NCBI GenBank assembly: GCA_016938685.1
Contig: JAFGUD010000090.1
Span: 1-40,736, forward strand
DNA from: Bacteroidales bacterium
Lineage (GTDB): Bacteria > Bacteroidota > Bacteroidia > Bacteroidales > JAFGUD01
Direction of reading: 5' to 3'
DNA length: 40,736 nucleotides
A model generated the notes under the pieces. The model ran no database searches. It saw only the letters and a program-made list of their open reading frames with translations, and was not told the origin of the DNA. Position 1 is the stretch's first letter. Each line of letters begins with the position of its first letter. The position numbers and the translations under genes were made by a program. This document shows, in pieces, positions 1 through 8,506 of this stretch.

Positions 1-1
1 A

Positions 2-508
2 GAACGTATTGACTTTTCCGGCGGTAGAGGTTATATGGAAAAAGATTGGGGACGTTCATTTCCAAGTGCTTACATTTGGATGCAAACTAATCATTTTAGC
101 AAATCGGGTATTTCGTTAAAATTATCTGTAGCAAATATTCCGTGGCTTGGCAGATCTTTTGTTGGTTTTATTGCAGGGTTATATTTTGATAAAAAGCTAA
201 TAGAATTTACAACCTACAATGGTTCACGACTTATAAAATCTTATGCAGACGAAAAAATTGTTGAAGTGATACTCGAAAATAAAAAATATCAACTTCAAAT
301 ACAAGCACAAAGAAACCATGCCACAGAACTTGCTGCTCCAATTCAAGGTTTTATGGATGGTAGAATTAGCGAAAGCATGACGTCTGAAGTTAAGGTAAAA
401 CTTATTGATAACAAAAACAATAAGATTTTATTTGATGATTTTGGCAGGAATTTGGCATTAGAAGTAGCCGGCAATTTACCTGAAATTTTAGTAGATAAAA
501 GTTCTTAA
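2..508 (+). CDS. Tocopherol cyclase family protein, C-terminal part (5' end outside window)
   Basis: The frame is open from base 2, so this is the last 168 codons of a gene that starts upstream of the window. The first visible residues, ERIDFSGGRGYMEKDWGRSF, continue through PSAYIWMQTNHF. This is the GxGYxEKxWGxxFPxxWxWxQxNxF type of motif found in the tocopherol cyclase family (PF14249). In plants that family closes the chromanol ring of vitamin E. Bacteroidota homologues are common but their substrate is not established, so a carotenoid- or lipocalin-like binding role is equally possible. The rest is beta-rich and ends at TAA. The internal ATG at 35 is not the true start, because the conserved motif begins before it. 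Family call fairly sure, function uncertain. Confidence 0.75.
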   Translation, partial: ERIDFSGGRGYMEKDWGRSFPSAYIWMQTNHFSKSGISLKLSVANIPWLGRSFVGFIAGLYFDKKLIEFTTYNGSRLIKSYADEKIVEVILENKKYQLQIQAQRNHATELAAPIQGFMDGRISESMTSEVKVKLIDNKNNKILFDDFGRNLALEVAGNLPEILVDKSS

Positions 509-580
509 ATTTTAATTAAAGTCGTTGATAATAAAGCATATTTTGAAACATATATACTTAAACAAAAACATATTATTACA

Positions 581-1045
581 ATGAAAAGTATTTTACAACT
601 AATAATTTTCAGTTTAATTACTTTTTCTGGCCTTAGTCAATCAAACTCGAAAATAATCGGAATTTGGAATGGCGGATATGCTTTTGGTGGAGAATATACA
701 GATTCATTATTAGTATTTCAATTTAATAAAAATAATGAGTTTCATTTTCAATATGGACCAAACCACTATGACGAATATAATAATTATCAGATAAATGGAG
801 ACACTCTTTTTCTACTTCAAAACAGTGGATTTCAAGAAGCAGCATTCATAATTGAAGAACTAACAAATAGCATTTTAATTATTCAAGCAATCAATTGGTC
901 AGCTGTTTACATCACTAGTGATTTGTGTTCACCTTGGTCGTGTAACGAAAAGCCTCAGATTTCGATTGATGCCGATTTTGAAACAGAAAACATCTTAAAT
1001 AATGATGTTCTAAATACTAAACTTGAATTTGAAATTCTAAAATAA
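581..1045 (+). CDS. Small secreted protein of unknown function
   Basis: This 154-residue protein has a typical Sec signal peptide (MKSILQLIIFSLITFSGLSQ), so it should be exported to the periplasm or beyond. The mature part begins with IIGIWNGGY and continues as alternating polar and hydrophobic strands (LLVFQFNKNNEFHFQYG, YQINGDTLFLL). This resembles the small lipocalin-like beta-barrel proteins common in Bacteroidota, where the IxGxW motif opens the barrel. No sorting domain or lipobox is visible. It follows the tocopherol-cyclase-like gene by 72 bases on the same strand. The lipocalin comparison is an inference from pattern only; I do not recognise a named family. Confidence 0.65.
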   Translation: MKSILQLIIFSLITFSGLSQSNSKIIGIWNGGYAFGGEYTDSLLVFQFNKNNEFHFQYGPNHYDEYNNYQINGDTLFLLQNSGFQEAAFIIEELTNSILIIQAINWSAVYITSDLCSPWSCNEKPQISIDADFETENILNNDVLNTKLEFEILK

Positions 1046-1379
1046 TATAATTCCAAAAACTAAGAAGATATTCGATTTGAACTTTTTTTCTGATTTTGCA
1101 AATTAATAGAAAAAATTTAATTTTACTTTGTAAAAAAAATCTTCAAAAAGACAATTCAGCAAAGTAAATTGATACATTTTTTCAAATCACAAATATTACA
1201 TTTTCAACATTAAGTTTTAACGAGAATATATTAAAAAAAATCTAATTCAAAATATTTTACAGGAAAATAGATTTTACAAATAAAAGATTAAAAATTTGGA
1301 AAAATTAAGCGAAAACATTCAATAAAATTGAAAGAATTAATGAACTCTGATGTTTATTATTTTAAAAAAGTTTACCTAA
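1046..1379. other. Gene-free stretch, AT-rich
   Basis: This 334-base gap separates the small secreted protein from the KilA-N gene. It is extremely AT-rich and has no convincing open frame on either strand. A 9-base inverted repeat (TTTACTTTG at 1122-1130 and CAAAGTAAA at 1160-1168) is the only structure I see, and its 29-base loop makes it weak. Confidence 0.5.
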
Positions 1380-2189
1380 ATGAACAAAACTCAAAAAATA
1401 ATCGTAAAAAACACTAAAATTACAATTGTTTCAAGAAACGAAGAAGACTATATCTCATTGACTGACATGGTTAAATCTTTTGGAGGAAGTAGTGTTATTG
1501 AGAATTGGTTACGAAACAAAGACACGATAGATTTTTTAGGAATTTGGGAGCAATTATACAATCCAGATTTTAATTCCCTCGAATTCGAGGGAATTAAAAA
1601 TGAAGCAGGTTACAATAGATTTAGTCTTTCTGCAAAAAAATGGATTGAAACAACAAATGCAATTGGATTAATTGCAAAAACTGGACGATATGGAGGAACT
1701 TATGCTCAAAAAGATATTGCTTTTGAATTTGGTTCGTGGTTAAGCGCTGAATTCAAATTATATCTTATAAAAGAATTTCAAAGACTTAAAGACGAAGAAA
1801 ATAGAGCAAAATTTTTAGAATGGGATTTGCAAAGAACTTTATCTAAAATCAATTATCGAATTCATACAGATGCAATAAAAGAAACACTTATACCACCTGA
1901 ATTGACAATCAAACAAAAAAATAATGTATATGCAGACGAAGCAGATATGTAAAATGTTGCATTATTTGGAAAAACAGCAAAAGAGTGGAGAAAAGAAAAT
2001 CCGGAAAAGAAAGGAAATACTAGAGATTATGCAACTTTGGAACAACTGGTAGTTCTCACTAATTTGGAAAGTGTTAATGCTGTTTTAATTAGAAAGGAAT
2101 TATCTCAAAATGAAAGATTATTAAATTTGCACGAAATTGCTAAAACCCAAATGAAATCTTTAATCAATAATCCTACCTTGAAGAAATAA
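1380..2189 (+). pseudogene. KilA-N domain protein interrupted by an in-frame TAA
   Basis: The first 190 codons encode a KilA-N protein of the Bacteroidota type: a DNA-binding N-terminal domain (YISLTDMVKSF, NWLRNKDTIDFLG) followed by the conserved core GRYGGTYAQKDIAFEFGSW and LYLIKEFQRLKDEE. A TAA at 1950-1952 ends this frame. The same frame then runs another 78 codons to TAA at 2187-2189 and encodes NVALFGKTAKEWRKENP and DYATLEQLVVLTNLES. That is the conserved C-terminal segment of the same family, where intact relatives read like EADLLNVALFGKTAK. One T-to-A change (TTA or TTG Leu to TAA) explains the break. No frameshift is involved. KilA-N proteins come from phages and mobile elements, so this is probably a decaying relic. 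A truncated 190-residue product with an intact N-terminal domain could still be made. Confidence 0.85.
1568..1599. repeat. 32-bp perfect palindrome inside the KilA-N coding sequence
   Basis: The left half-arm TTTTAATTCCCTCGAA is followed directly by its exact reverse complement, with no loop and no mismatch. It lies inside codons for the DFNSLEFEGIKNE stretch, which is well conserved in the family. A perfect 32-base dyad could be a protein-binding site or a cruciform-prone site, or a by-product of codon choice in this conserved peptide. Confidence 0.9.
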
Positions 2190-2365
2190 AATAATACTTT
2201 TAAATACACAAATAATAAGTGAAAAGATTTGAATTTGAAACTTAAACCGTTATAATTTATTTAAGAAATCAGATGAAAGGAACAAGATTCTTTTTAAAAC
2301 ACACAATGAGATGATTATCTTGGGAGTAACATCTGACAATAATGTAAAAAACAAAAAAGAAACAG

Positions 2366-2740
2366 ATGAAAAAATATTTAGCAATAATTTTCTTCATAAT
2401 CTTTTATTCTTGTTCGGAGCAAGCACCAGTAGATAAAACAACAGAAAAAATTGGACAAGAATCTTTTGAATTGGATTCAGATAAAGATAGCTTAATGGTT
2501 TTTCTTATTTATGGTGAATTAGCACCAGCAGGATATTTAGATGATGAAAATCCAATTACTGAAGAATATGGATTTAAACTAAAAAGAGTAGCAGGATGTG
2601 AAGTAGATGAAGCTTTTGTAAATGACATTCTGAAACAAAATAATAATGCATTAATTGAAATGAACAAAAAATATGGTGATGATTGGATAAAAGAATTTGA
2701 AAAGAAAACTAATTACAAATTGGCAATTCCATTCGATTAA
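2366..2740 (+). CDS. Small lipoprotein of unknown function
   Basis: This 124-residue protein starts with a lipoprotein signal (MKKYLAIIFFIIFYSC). The lipobox cysteine is C16, so it should be anchored in the cell envelope. The mature chain is acidic. It contains LMVFLIYGELAPAGYLDDENPITEEYGFKLKRVAGC, in which a second cysteine (C78) follows a Lys/Arg pair, and it ends in a helix-like stretch (WIKEFEKKTNYKLAI). The last residues suggest a compact alpha/beta domain. No known family is recognised. It stands alone between the broken KilA-N gene and the SpoIIE gene. Confidence 0.65.
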   Translation: MKKYLAIIFFIIFYSCSEQAPVDKTTEKIGQESFELDSDKDSLMVFLIYGELAPAGYLDDENPITEEYGFKLKRVAGCEVDEAFVNDILKQNNNALIEMNKKYGDDWIKEFEKKTNYKLAIPFD

Positions 2741-2951
2741 ATCATAATAAAAACTTACAAAAAGGCAAATGAATCATTATTCCACAGTCATTAAAACCAT
2801 ATTAATTCCTGAAATTTTAAATATTCCCCAAAAGTTCATCTTAACTAAACCTCTTTGAAAAACTGCACATATTTTTATACTGTTAAAACCTACCAACTGG
2901 AAATCAAATAAGTAATTACAAAATGTTATAGGAATTAAAATATAAAACAAA

Positions 2952-2989
2952 ACTCACAATTATTTCGCTTTCTTCAATCCATTTTAGCA
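2952..2989 (-). pseudogene. Remnant of a hemerythrin-like gene 3' end
   Basis: Bases 2964-2989 match 5125-5150 at 23 of 26 positions, including an unbroken 16-base run (TCAATCCATTTTAGCA). On the minus strand this reads LLKWIEES, against LLKWIEEHE in the gene at 5110-5454. The neighbouring ACTCACAATT (2952-2961) also matches the terminator arm next to that gene. A stop codon precedes LLKWIEE in this frame, so only a tail fragment survives. It looks like what is left of a second copy, in the same orientation, on the other side of the SpoIIE gene. Confidence 0.55.
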
Positions 2990-3049
2990 AGTTTTAAATA
3001 ATTTTCAGAAAATAATTATTTTCAACAAATAGAATTTTAAAAAAATGCT

Positions 3050-3057
3050 TAACTTTG
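3050..3057 (+). promoter_or_regulatory. Candidate -7 element (TAACTTTG) for the TPR/SpoIIE gene
   Basis: TAACTTTG fits the Bacteroidota sigma-A -7 consensus TAnnTTTG. No TTG is present at the usual distance upstream, so the -33 element is weak or absent. It would give a leader of roughly 130 bases before the ATG at 3197. Confidence 0.35.
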
Positions 3058-3196
3058 TAGAAGTAATTTAATAAAAAAAAACAAACCATATCTATTTATC
3101 TGCAATTTGATGCCAGACTTTTTTCTAAGAAAAAACCAACAATAAACCTCTTACTTACAAACAATTAACAATCAAACAAAACAATAAATAAAATCC

Positions 3197-5035
3197 ATGA
3201 AAAGCGCAGGAAAACACCCACCCAACAATATATATATATTTGTTGCTTTTTTGTTTATTTCATTTAATAGTTTTGGTCAAAATAATTCGATTGAAACTTT
3301 AAAATCAAAATTAAAGACTTCGAAAGATTATGAAAAATCAGCTATTTCATACCAAATCGCTTTATCTTATTTCGCTTCAAACGATGAACTTTGTGAATTT
3401 TATGCTAATGAGTCTATAAAATATGCAAAAAAGAATACTCAAACGAATGAACTAATTGATTCTTATCATCTATTAGCAGAATATTACATTAAAAATGCAA
3501 ACTATAAAGATGCTGTAAAAAACTACGAAAATGAATATGAAAAACTAAAAACAACCACTAGAAAAAAAGATATAGCAATGGTTTTGTTTAATTTAGGACA
3601 AACGAATAATATATTAGGTAGAGAAAAAAAGTCAACCGATTATTTAGAAGAGTCTTTACTTATTTCTGAGAGCATAAATTACAAATACCTTATTAAAAGA
3701 ATCTATAATTTATTATATGAAATTAATTATGATAGAAAAAAATACAAAGAAGCAATTGAGTATCTAACAAAATACATGGAAATTGCAGAATATGAATACA
3801 AAAACGAGAAAGAACTAAAGATTGAAGAGGCTAATATGTTAATAGCTCTGAAAGATTCTATAATTGATGAACAAGAAACAGATTTTGATTCTGTTACAGT
3901 CATTAACAATGAACTAAATACATTATCTAACGAACAACAACTGGAGATTAAAAACCTTAATTTAGAAAATCAGCTTAATAAAGAAAAATTAAGCAATCAA
4001 AAGCTTTCAATTTTACTCTTAATACTATTTATAGTGTTTATTGCAGTAATAGCTTTTTTAATTCTAATACAACTTCGTCAAAAGAAAAAAATCAATGAAG
4101 TTTTAACAATTAAAAGTTCTACAATAAAGCAACAAAATGAAGAAATAAAAACACAAATTGATAAAATACAATCAATAAACCAAGAAATTATAATGTCTCG
4201 CGATATTATTCAAGAGAAAAACAGAAGCATTACTCAAAGTATCAAATATGCTAAAAGAATTCAAAAAGCTGTTTTTCCTGCTATTCAAATATTAAACGAA
4301 ACATTTTCAGAACATTTTATTTTCTTCAAACCCAAAGATATTGTAAGCGGCGATTTTTATTGGCTTCATAAAAATAAAGACAAAGTTTATGTGATTGCAG
4401 GAGACTGCACAGGTCACGGAATTCCCGGTGCTTTTATGAGTTTATTAAGTATTAGTTTTTTGAACGAAATTGTACCAAATTCCAAAAGCCTTAATGCTGG
4501 TGAAATTCTTGATTTATTAAGACATAAAATTAAAACTACCTTACATCAAAATTCTAATACAGACGGACAAAAAGATGGTTTAGATGTTTCATTTTGTATT
4601 ATTGACCACGACAGCTTATCACTGGAATTTGCAGGAGCAAATATTCCTATTTATATCGTTAGAGAAAAGGACAATGTTTTAGATTGTAAAAACATCAAAA
4701 ACTATAAATTGTTTGAATCCGAAAACATATCTCTTATTGAAATAAAAGGAGATAAACAGCCTGTAGCAATTCATATAAAAGAAAAGCCATTTGCAAATCA
4801 AAAAATAAATTTACAAAAAGAAGATAAATTATATATGTTTTCAGATGGATATTCAGATCAATTTGGAGGAAAAAACAATTCTAAATTTATGTCTAGAAAT
4901 TTCAAAAAACTTCTTGTTGAAATATACTCAGAAAGCATGGATGAACAAAATAAAATACTTCATGAAACCCTTTCTAAATGGCAAAAAAACACCGAACAAG
5001 TAGATGATATACTGGTTCTTGGCTTAAAAATATAA
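3197..5035 (+). CDS. TPR sensor protein with C-terminal SpoIIE/PP2C phosphatase domain
   Basis: This 612-residue membrane regulator has several parts in order. It starts with an N-terminal hydrophobic signal (IYIFVAFLFISFNSFGQ) and tetratricopeptide-like repeats from about 35 to 215 in the periplasm. A coiled coil (about 235-265) and a single transmembrane helix (about 270-292) follow, then a cytoplasmic coiled linker (about 295-345), then a SpoIIE-type PP2C serine phosphatase domain to the end. Metal-binding aspartates are visible in SGDFYW (D386) and AGDCTGHGIPGAF (D403), with later SDGYSDQFGG and DDILVLGL. Family members dephosphorylate serine/threonine on anti-sigma antagonists or similar partners. 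Here the partner is unknown and no anti-sigma or antagonist gene is adjacent. A paralogue with the same layout lies at 31126-33336. Domain call is firm, biological role is not. Confidence 0.88.
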   Translation: MKSAGKHPPNNIYIFVAFLFISFNSFGQNNSIETLKSKLKTSKDYEKSAISYQIALSYFASNDELCEFYANESIKYAKKNTQTNELIDSYHLLAEYYIKNANYKDAVKNYENEYEKLKTTTRKKDIAMVLFNLGQTNNILGREKKSTDYLEESLLISESINYKYLIKRIYNLLYEINYDRKKYKEAIEYLTKYMEIAEYEYKNEKELKIEEANMLIALKDSIIDEQETDFDSVTVINNELNTLSNEQQLEIKNLNLENQLNKEKLSNQKLSILLLILFIVFIAVIAFLILIQLRQKKKINEVLTIKSSTIKQQNEEIKTQIDKIQSINQEIIMSRDIIQEKNRSITQSIKYAKRIQKAVFPAIQILNETFSEHFIFFKPKDIVSGDFYWLHKNKDKVYVIAGDCTGHGIPGAFMSLLSISFLNEIVPNSKSLNAGEILDLLRHKIKTTLHQNSNTDGQKDGLDVSFCIIDHDSLSLEFAGANIPIYIVREKDNVLDCKNIKNYKLFESENISLIEIKGDKQPVAIHIKEKPFANQKINLQKEDKLYMFSDGYSDQFGGKNNSKFMSRNFKKLLVEIYSESMDEQNKILHETLSKWQKNTEQVDDILVLGLKI

Positions 5036-5077
5036 TTCCATTTTCATTGTTCCTAAAATCAGAAAAATTAAATCAAA

Positions 5078-5107
5078 AAAAGACTCACAATTGTTTGTGA
5101 GTCTTTT
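5078..5107. terminator. Bidirectional hairpin terminator
   Basis: A 13-base-pair stem, AAAAGACTCACAA (5078-5090) and TTGTGAGTCTTTT (5095-5107), surrounds a 4-base loop. It has A and T runs on both sides and lies between two convergent genes, so it can serve both. Confidence 0.8.
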
Positions 5108-5109
5108 CT

Positions 5110-5454
5110 TTAAACTTTTGAAGATTCGTGTTCCTCAATCCATTTTAGCAGAAAAGCTTTCATATCAACTAAAGCACTTTTATCCCCATCTAAATATTTA
5201 ACTTGAAAATCTTTAACACCGTTAATAAAATCTACTTGTTTTTTCTTCATACATGCCAAAGCATCTGAATCCGAACGATAATTCAATTCATTATTCACAA
5301 AAAAATCCTGTGCATAAAAATGCAATTTATTAATAATCACCAACACATCGTGATTTTCAGTTTCTTTTTCGCAATTATTATCAAGACATTCTATTATTTT
5401 TCTAAGATTTGATAAAAATCGGTCTAACTCTTTTTGTAAAAATCTATATTGCAT
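5110..5454 (-). CDS. Hemerythrin-like four-helix protein lacking several iron ligands
   Basis: This 114-residue, all-helical protein has segments that line up by eye with bacterial hemerythrins. HDVLVIINKLHFYAQDFF resembles the first-helix HxxLFxxINxLxxAM motif. VNNELNYRSDS resembles HFxxEExxM. MKKKQVDFINGVKDFQ resembles HxxxHxxFIxxVxxF. AFLLKWIEEHE resembles the last-helix FLxxWLxxHI. In this alignment the first and last histidines and one glutamate survive. The histidine before the glutamate is Phe, the HxxxH pair is Met/Gln, and the final aspartate is missing. If the alignment is right, the protein keeps the fold but should not hold a normal di-iron centre. It could instead be an unrelated small helical protein. 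A remnant of its 3' end lies at 2952-2989. Confidence 0.55.
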   Translation of the reverse strand: MQYRFLQKELDRFLSNLRKIIECLDNNCEKETENHDVLVIINKLHFYAQDFFVNNELNYRSDSDALACMKKKQVDFINGVKDFQVKYLDGDKSALVDMKAFLLKWIEEHESSKV

Positions 5455-5697
5455 ATTTTTGTGAATTTATAAATTAAAGAAAGTAAAAAAAAAATCAATT
5501 TTTCACTATACTTGCACAAATTACAGCTAAATTTCACAAAAAAAAAGTGACTATTGTCATTTATACAGCTTATCTAGATATTAATACTATTTTTTCTCAA
5601 CACAATAAACATACAAAAAGCTTATTATTAGACTATTTCATTAATTTGTTATTCGTCAAATAACTACAAATTTGGTCAAAAATTATTATAGCTAAGT

Positions 5698-7446
5698 TTA
5701 ATTAAACAATATTGCAATACTATCAATCTTAAAACCAATTTGTTGAAAATAATCAAGAAGTTCCATGTGAATTTTGTGTGTTCGCATAGAATGTTCATCT
5801 TGACTCATTCTTTGATAATGTTTAACCCTGTATTCCAGTTCAAGTTTTTTATACTTTTCCCATTTTTGAACAGCTTTTGTTGCTTTTTGCAGGTCATTTG
5901 TAGAAAAATATTCTTCTAATCGTGTAAGCTGTTTTCTGATTTTTTCATAATATGTATGCAAATCTAACTTGCCTTCTTCTGAAAAATCAACATTTAATTT
6001 GAGTTTTTGGGGAATTAATGGCAAAATATCATCAATAATAATATCTGCAATTGACTCTAAATAATGAATCGTTGTTATCAAAGCAAAAACTTCGTAAGCT
6101 TGCTTTTTTGTGAGCCCGTTCTTTGAAACCTCAGACAAGTATTCCGTAATTTTAATTTCAAGAAAATCAATTTTTTCTTCTCTCATTTTCACGGACTCAA
6201 TCAATGTAAGCTCTTGATATGTAGTGTCTTTTGGTATTTTATTTTGAAAAAAAGGATCTAAAATTCCTTTTAACATTCTATTTGTAAGTCTCACAGAATT
6301 AGCAATTTCAGCACGTGCCAAACTTACAGCAACAGCAGAATTAGATACCGCATTATAGTCAAGATGTCTGACTTTTGGCAAATAATCCTCTTCAATTTTC
6401 TTATCAGGTAAAATTTTAACAATCAATTTTGCAAACAAACCTGTAAAAGGCAACATTACAAAGGCATTAATAACATTAAAAAAAGTATGAGCATTTGCAA
6501 TTTGACGACCTTCGTCAGCATTCATAAATTTGCTAATATAAATAATCAACTCCTCAAATTGAGGAACCCAAAAAATAAAGAACAATACACCCAAAGTTTT
6601 AAATAAAATATGACCAATTGCTACTCTTTTGGCAGCCCGTGTAGTTTTTAAACTGGATAAAAAAGCTGTAACACAAGTTCCAATATTTGCTCCCAAAATC
6701 ATTCCTATTCCGGCATACAACCCCACAAATCCTTGCATAGACATAACAATAACAATTCCGATAAAAGCACTACTACTCTGTATTAAAGCAGTAAATACAA
6801 CCCCAACTAAAATACTAAGATATAAATTATCTAATCCTTTAACCGAATTAACAAATGGCTCATAAGTCCTTAAAGGTGACATAGCGTCACTCATTATTTC
6901 CATACCGTAGAATAACAAACCAAAACCCAAAATTGTAGCTCCTATACTTTTTATAGTTTCATTTTTGAACATTGCAGTTACAAAAAAACCAATTGCCACA
7001 AAAAGAATTGAATAATCGGTAATTTTAAAAGCAATAATTTGAGCAGTAATAGTCGTACCGATATTTGCACCAAGAATAATACTTAACGATTGAGAAAATT
7101 GCATTAATCCTGAATTAACAAAACTCACCAACATTACTGTTGTAGCACTACTCGACTGGATAAACATTGTAACCAAAGCACCAACCGTCAGTCCTACCAG
7201 TTTATTTTTTGTCAAGGCTGCTAAAACACGACGCATACCATCACCGGCAGTTTTTTTAAGTCCGTCACTCATTTTTTCCATCCCAAATAAAAACAATGCA
7301 AGCCCCCCCATTAAACCAATAAAAACTAAAAACCAATCAATTTCTTGCGAATTATTATTTCTGGCAAACAGAGTCAAAGGAAATGTTAAAAAAATCAACA
7401 ATAATATTTTTGGCAATTTATCTCCTAAACGAATGATTTTCAACAT
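5698..7446 (-). CDS. Na+/phosphate cotransporter with C-terminal PhoU-like domain
   Basis: This 582-residue inner-membrane transporter belongs to the Na/Pi-cotransporter II family (PF02690). After a leading hydrophobic segment, two inverted membrane repeats each carry the QSSSA signature: MFIQSSSATTVMLVSFV near residue 90 and ALIQSSSAFIGIVIVM near residue 222. Each is followed by an ILGANIGT motif (SIILGANIGTTITAQ and MILGANIGTCVTAF). The last 200 residues are helical and soluble and resemble PhoU, as in NptA/YjbB-type bacterial relatives. The protein should import inorganic phosphate with sodium. It is divergently arranged to bamD. A TAATTTTG element at 7478-7485 on this strand is a possible -7 box. 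Call is firm for family, less so for phosphate as the only substrate. Confidence 0.9.
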   Translation of the reverse strand: MLKIIRLGDKLPKILLLIFLTFPLTLFARNNNSQEIDWFLVFIGLMGGLALFLFGMEKMSDGLKKTAGDGMRRVLAALTKNKLVGLTVGALVTMFIQSSSATTVMLVSFVNSGLMQFSQSLSIILGANIGTTITAQIIAFKITDYSILFVAIGFFVTAMFKNETIKSIGATILGFGLLFYGMEIMSDAMSPLRTYEPFVNSVKGLDNLYLSILVGVVFTALIQSSSAFIGIVIVMSMQGFVGLYAGIGMILGANIGTCVTAFLSSLKTTRAAKRVAIGHILFKTLGVLFFIFWVPQFEELIIYISKFMNADEGRQIANAHTFFNVINAFVMLPFTGLFAKLIVKILPDKKIEEDYLPKVRHLDYNAVSNSAVAVSLARAEIANSVRLTNRMLKGILDPFFQNKIPKDTTYQELTLIESVKMREEKIDFLEIKITEYLSEVSKNGLTKKQAYEVFALITTIHYLESIADIIIDDILPLIPQKLKLNVDFSEEGKLDLHTYYEKIRKQLTRLEEYFSTNDLQKATKAVQKWEKYKKLELEYRVKHYQRMSQDEHSMRTHKIHMELLDYFQQIGFKIDSIAILFN

Positions 7447-7477
7447 ACTATCATTTTTAATAAATCATAAATAAACA

Positions 7478-7525
7478 CAAAATTATTTAAAAACTTTCTA
7501 TCTTTAAAACAAATTCATATTTTTG
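7478..7525. promoter_or_regulatory. Divergent promoter region, Na/Pi cotransporter and bamD
   Basis: On the minus strand TAATTTTG (7485 down to 7478) matches TAnnTTTG, with a TTG (7512-7510) 24 bases upstream, slightly longer than usual. On the plus strand TATTTTTG (7518-7525) matches the same box without a clear TTG. The two would serve the divergent genes starting at 7446 and 7635. Confidence 0.4.
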
Positions 7526-7634
7526 CAGTTCAATTAATTAAGTGATATTCATTTTTTTTCCTTATAAACAACAAACAATCAGATGTTTAGTTTAGTCTGA
7601 TTAAAGAATTACTGATAATCATAGAATATATTTG

Positions 7635-8486
7635 ATGAAACAAATACTACCGATAATTGCCATAATATTTTTTTTAGCTTCTTGCGGAACTAATAAGAAC
7701 GCTGTTGATAATACTCCAATAGAAAAAACAGACACCACAAAACGTATGACTTTTAATCGCATAATAAAATCCAGCGATTATAATTTGAAATACGAAAAAG
7801 CAAGAGAATATTACGATGCAGAAAAATACTTAAAAGCACTTGACCTTTACGAACAATTAGTTCCTTTTTACAGAGGACAAACCAGAGGAGCAGAAGTCTA
7901 TTTTATGTATTGTATGAGTAATTACCAATCAGGCGATTATTTATATGCCGGATACCATTTTAAAAGTTTTTATACAATGTATCCATACACTCCTTTTGCT
8001 GAACAAGCTTTGTTTTTGAGCGCATACTGCTATTATCTGGACTCTCCACGTTGGAGCCTAGATCAGGAACCTACAACAGATGCAATTTCTCAATTTCAAC
8101 TTTTTTTATCTAAATTTCCTAAAAGTAATCTTGTTGACAGCTGTAATAATCTTGTTGACACTTTAAGATATAAACTTGAAGAGAAATCATTCAGAGCAGC
8201 CAAACTTTATTACGACATGGGCTATTTCAGTGCAGCAACAATTGCTTTAAATAACTCAATTAAAGATTTCCCGGATTCTCATTTTAGGGAAGAAATTTAT
8301 TACTACATTGCAAAATCTGACATGAAATATGCAGACGGAAGCATTTACAACAAACAAAAATTAAGATACACACAAGCCTCAAATAGCTGCAAAAAATACA
8401 TTAAAATATTCCCGCAAGGAAATTATATAAAAGAAATAATAAAAATTCAAGAACAAGCCGATAAAAATTTGGCTAAAATGAAGTAA
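7635..8486 (+). CDS. bamD: Outer membrane protein assembly factor BamD
   Basis: This lipoprotein has signal MKQILPIIAIIFFLASC and a lipobox ending in LASC. The mature part is built of TPR-like helix pairs: YEKAREYYDAEKYLKALDLYEQLVPF, then EVYFMYCMSNYQSGDYLYAGYHFKSFYTMYP, FPKSNLVDSC and AKLYYDMGYFSAATIALNNSIKDFPDS. This is the BamD/YfiO arrangement. BamD works with BamA at the inner face of the outer membrane to fold beta-barrel proteins. Length (283 residues) is normal for Bacteroidota. The ATG at 7635 is preferred over the TTG one codon before, because it gives a standard lipoprotein signal. It lies 20 bases ahead of rpoZ, which is the common order in this phylum. Confidence 0.9.
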   Translation: MKQILPIIAIIFFLASCGTNKNAVDNTPIEKTDTTKRMTFNRIIKSSDYNLKYEKAREYYDAEKYLKALDLYEQLVPFYRGQTRGAEVYFMYCMSNYQSGDYLYAGYHFKSFYTMYPYTPFAEQALFLSAYCYYLDSPRWSLDQEPTTDAISQFQLFLSKFPKSNLVDSCNNLVDTLRYKLEEKSFRAAKLYYDMGYFSAATIALNNSIKDFPDSHFREEIYYYIAKSDMKYADGSIYNKQKLRYTQASNSCKKYIKIFPQGNYIKEIIKIQEQADKNLAKMK

Positions 8487-8506
8487 CAAATTAAAACGTA
8501 TATACA

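Larger units (their letters stand above)
2741..3196. other. Gene-free stretch carrying a gene remnant
   Basis: This 456-base gap has no supported gene. It holds two notable elements: a fragment matching the 3' end of the hemerythrin-like gene (2952-2989, listed separately) and a TAACTTTG element at 3050-3057. The long leader after that element has no obvious structure. Confidence 0.5.

Noticed and set aside
1122-1168. Inverted repeat TTTACTTTG / CAAAGTAAA
   Set aside because: The arms are only nine bases and AT-rich and are separated by 29 bases. This is expected by chance in such sequence.
5509-5516. TATACTTG as a plus-strand promoter
   Set aside because: It resembles a -7 box, but no plus-strand gene follows before 7635.
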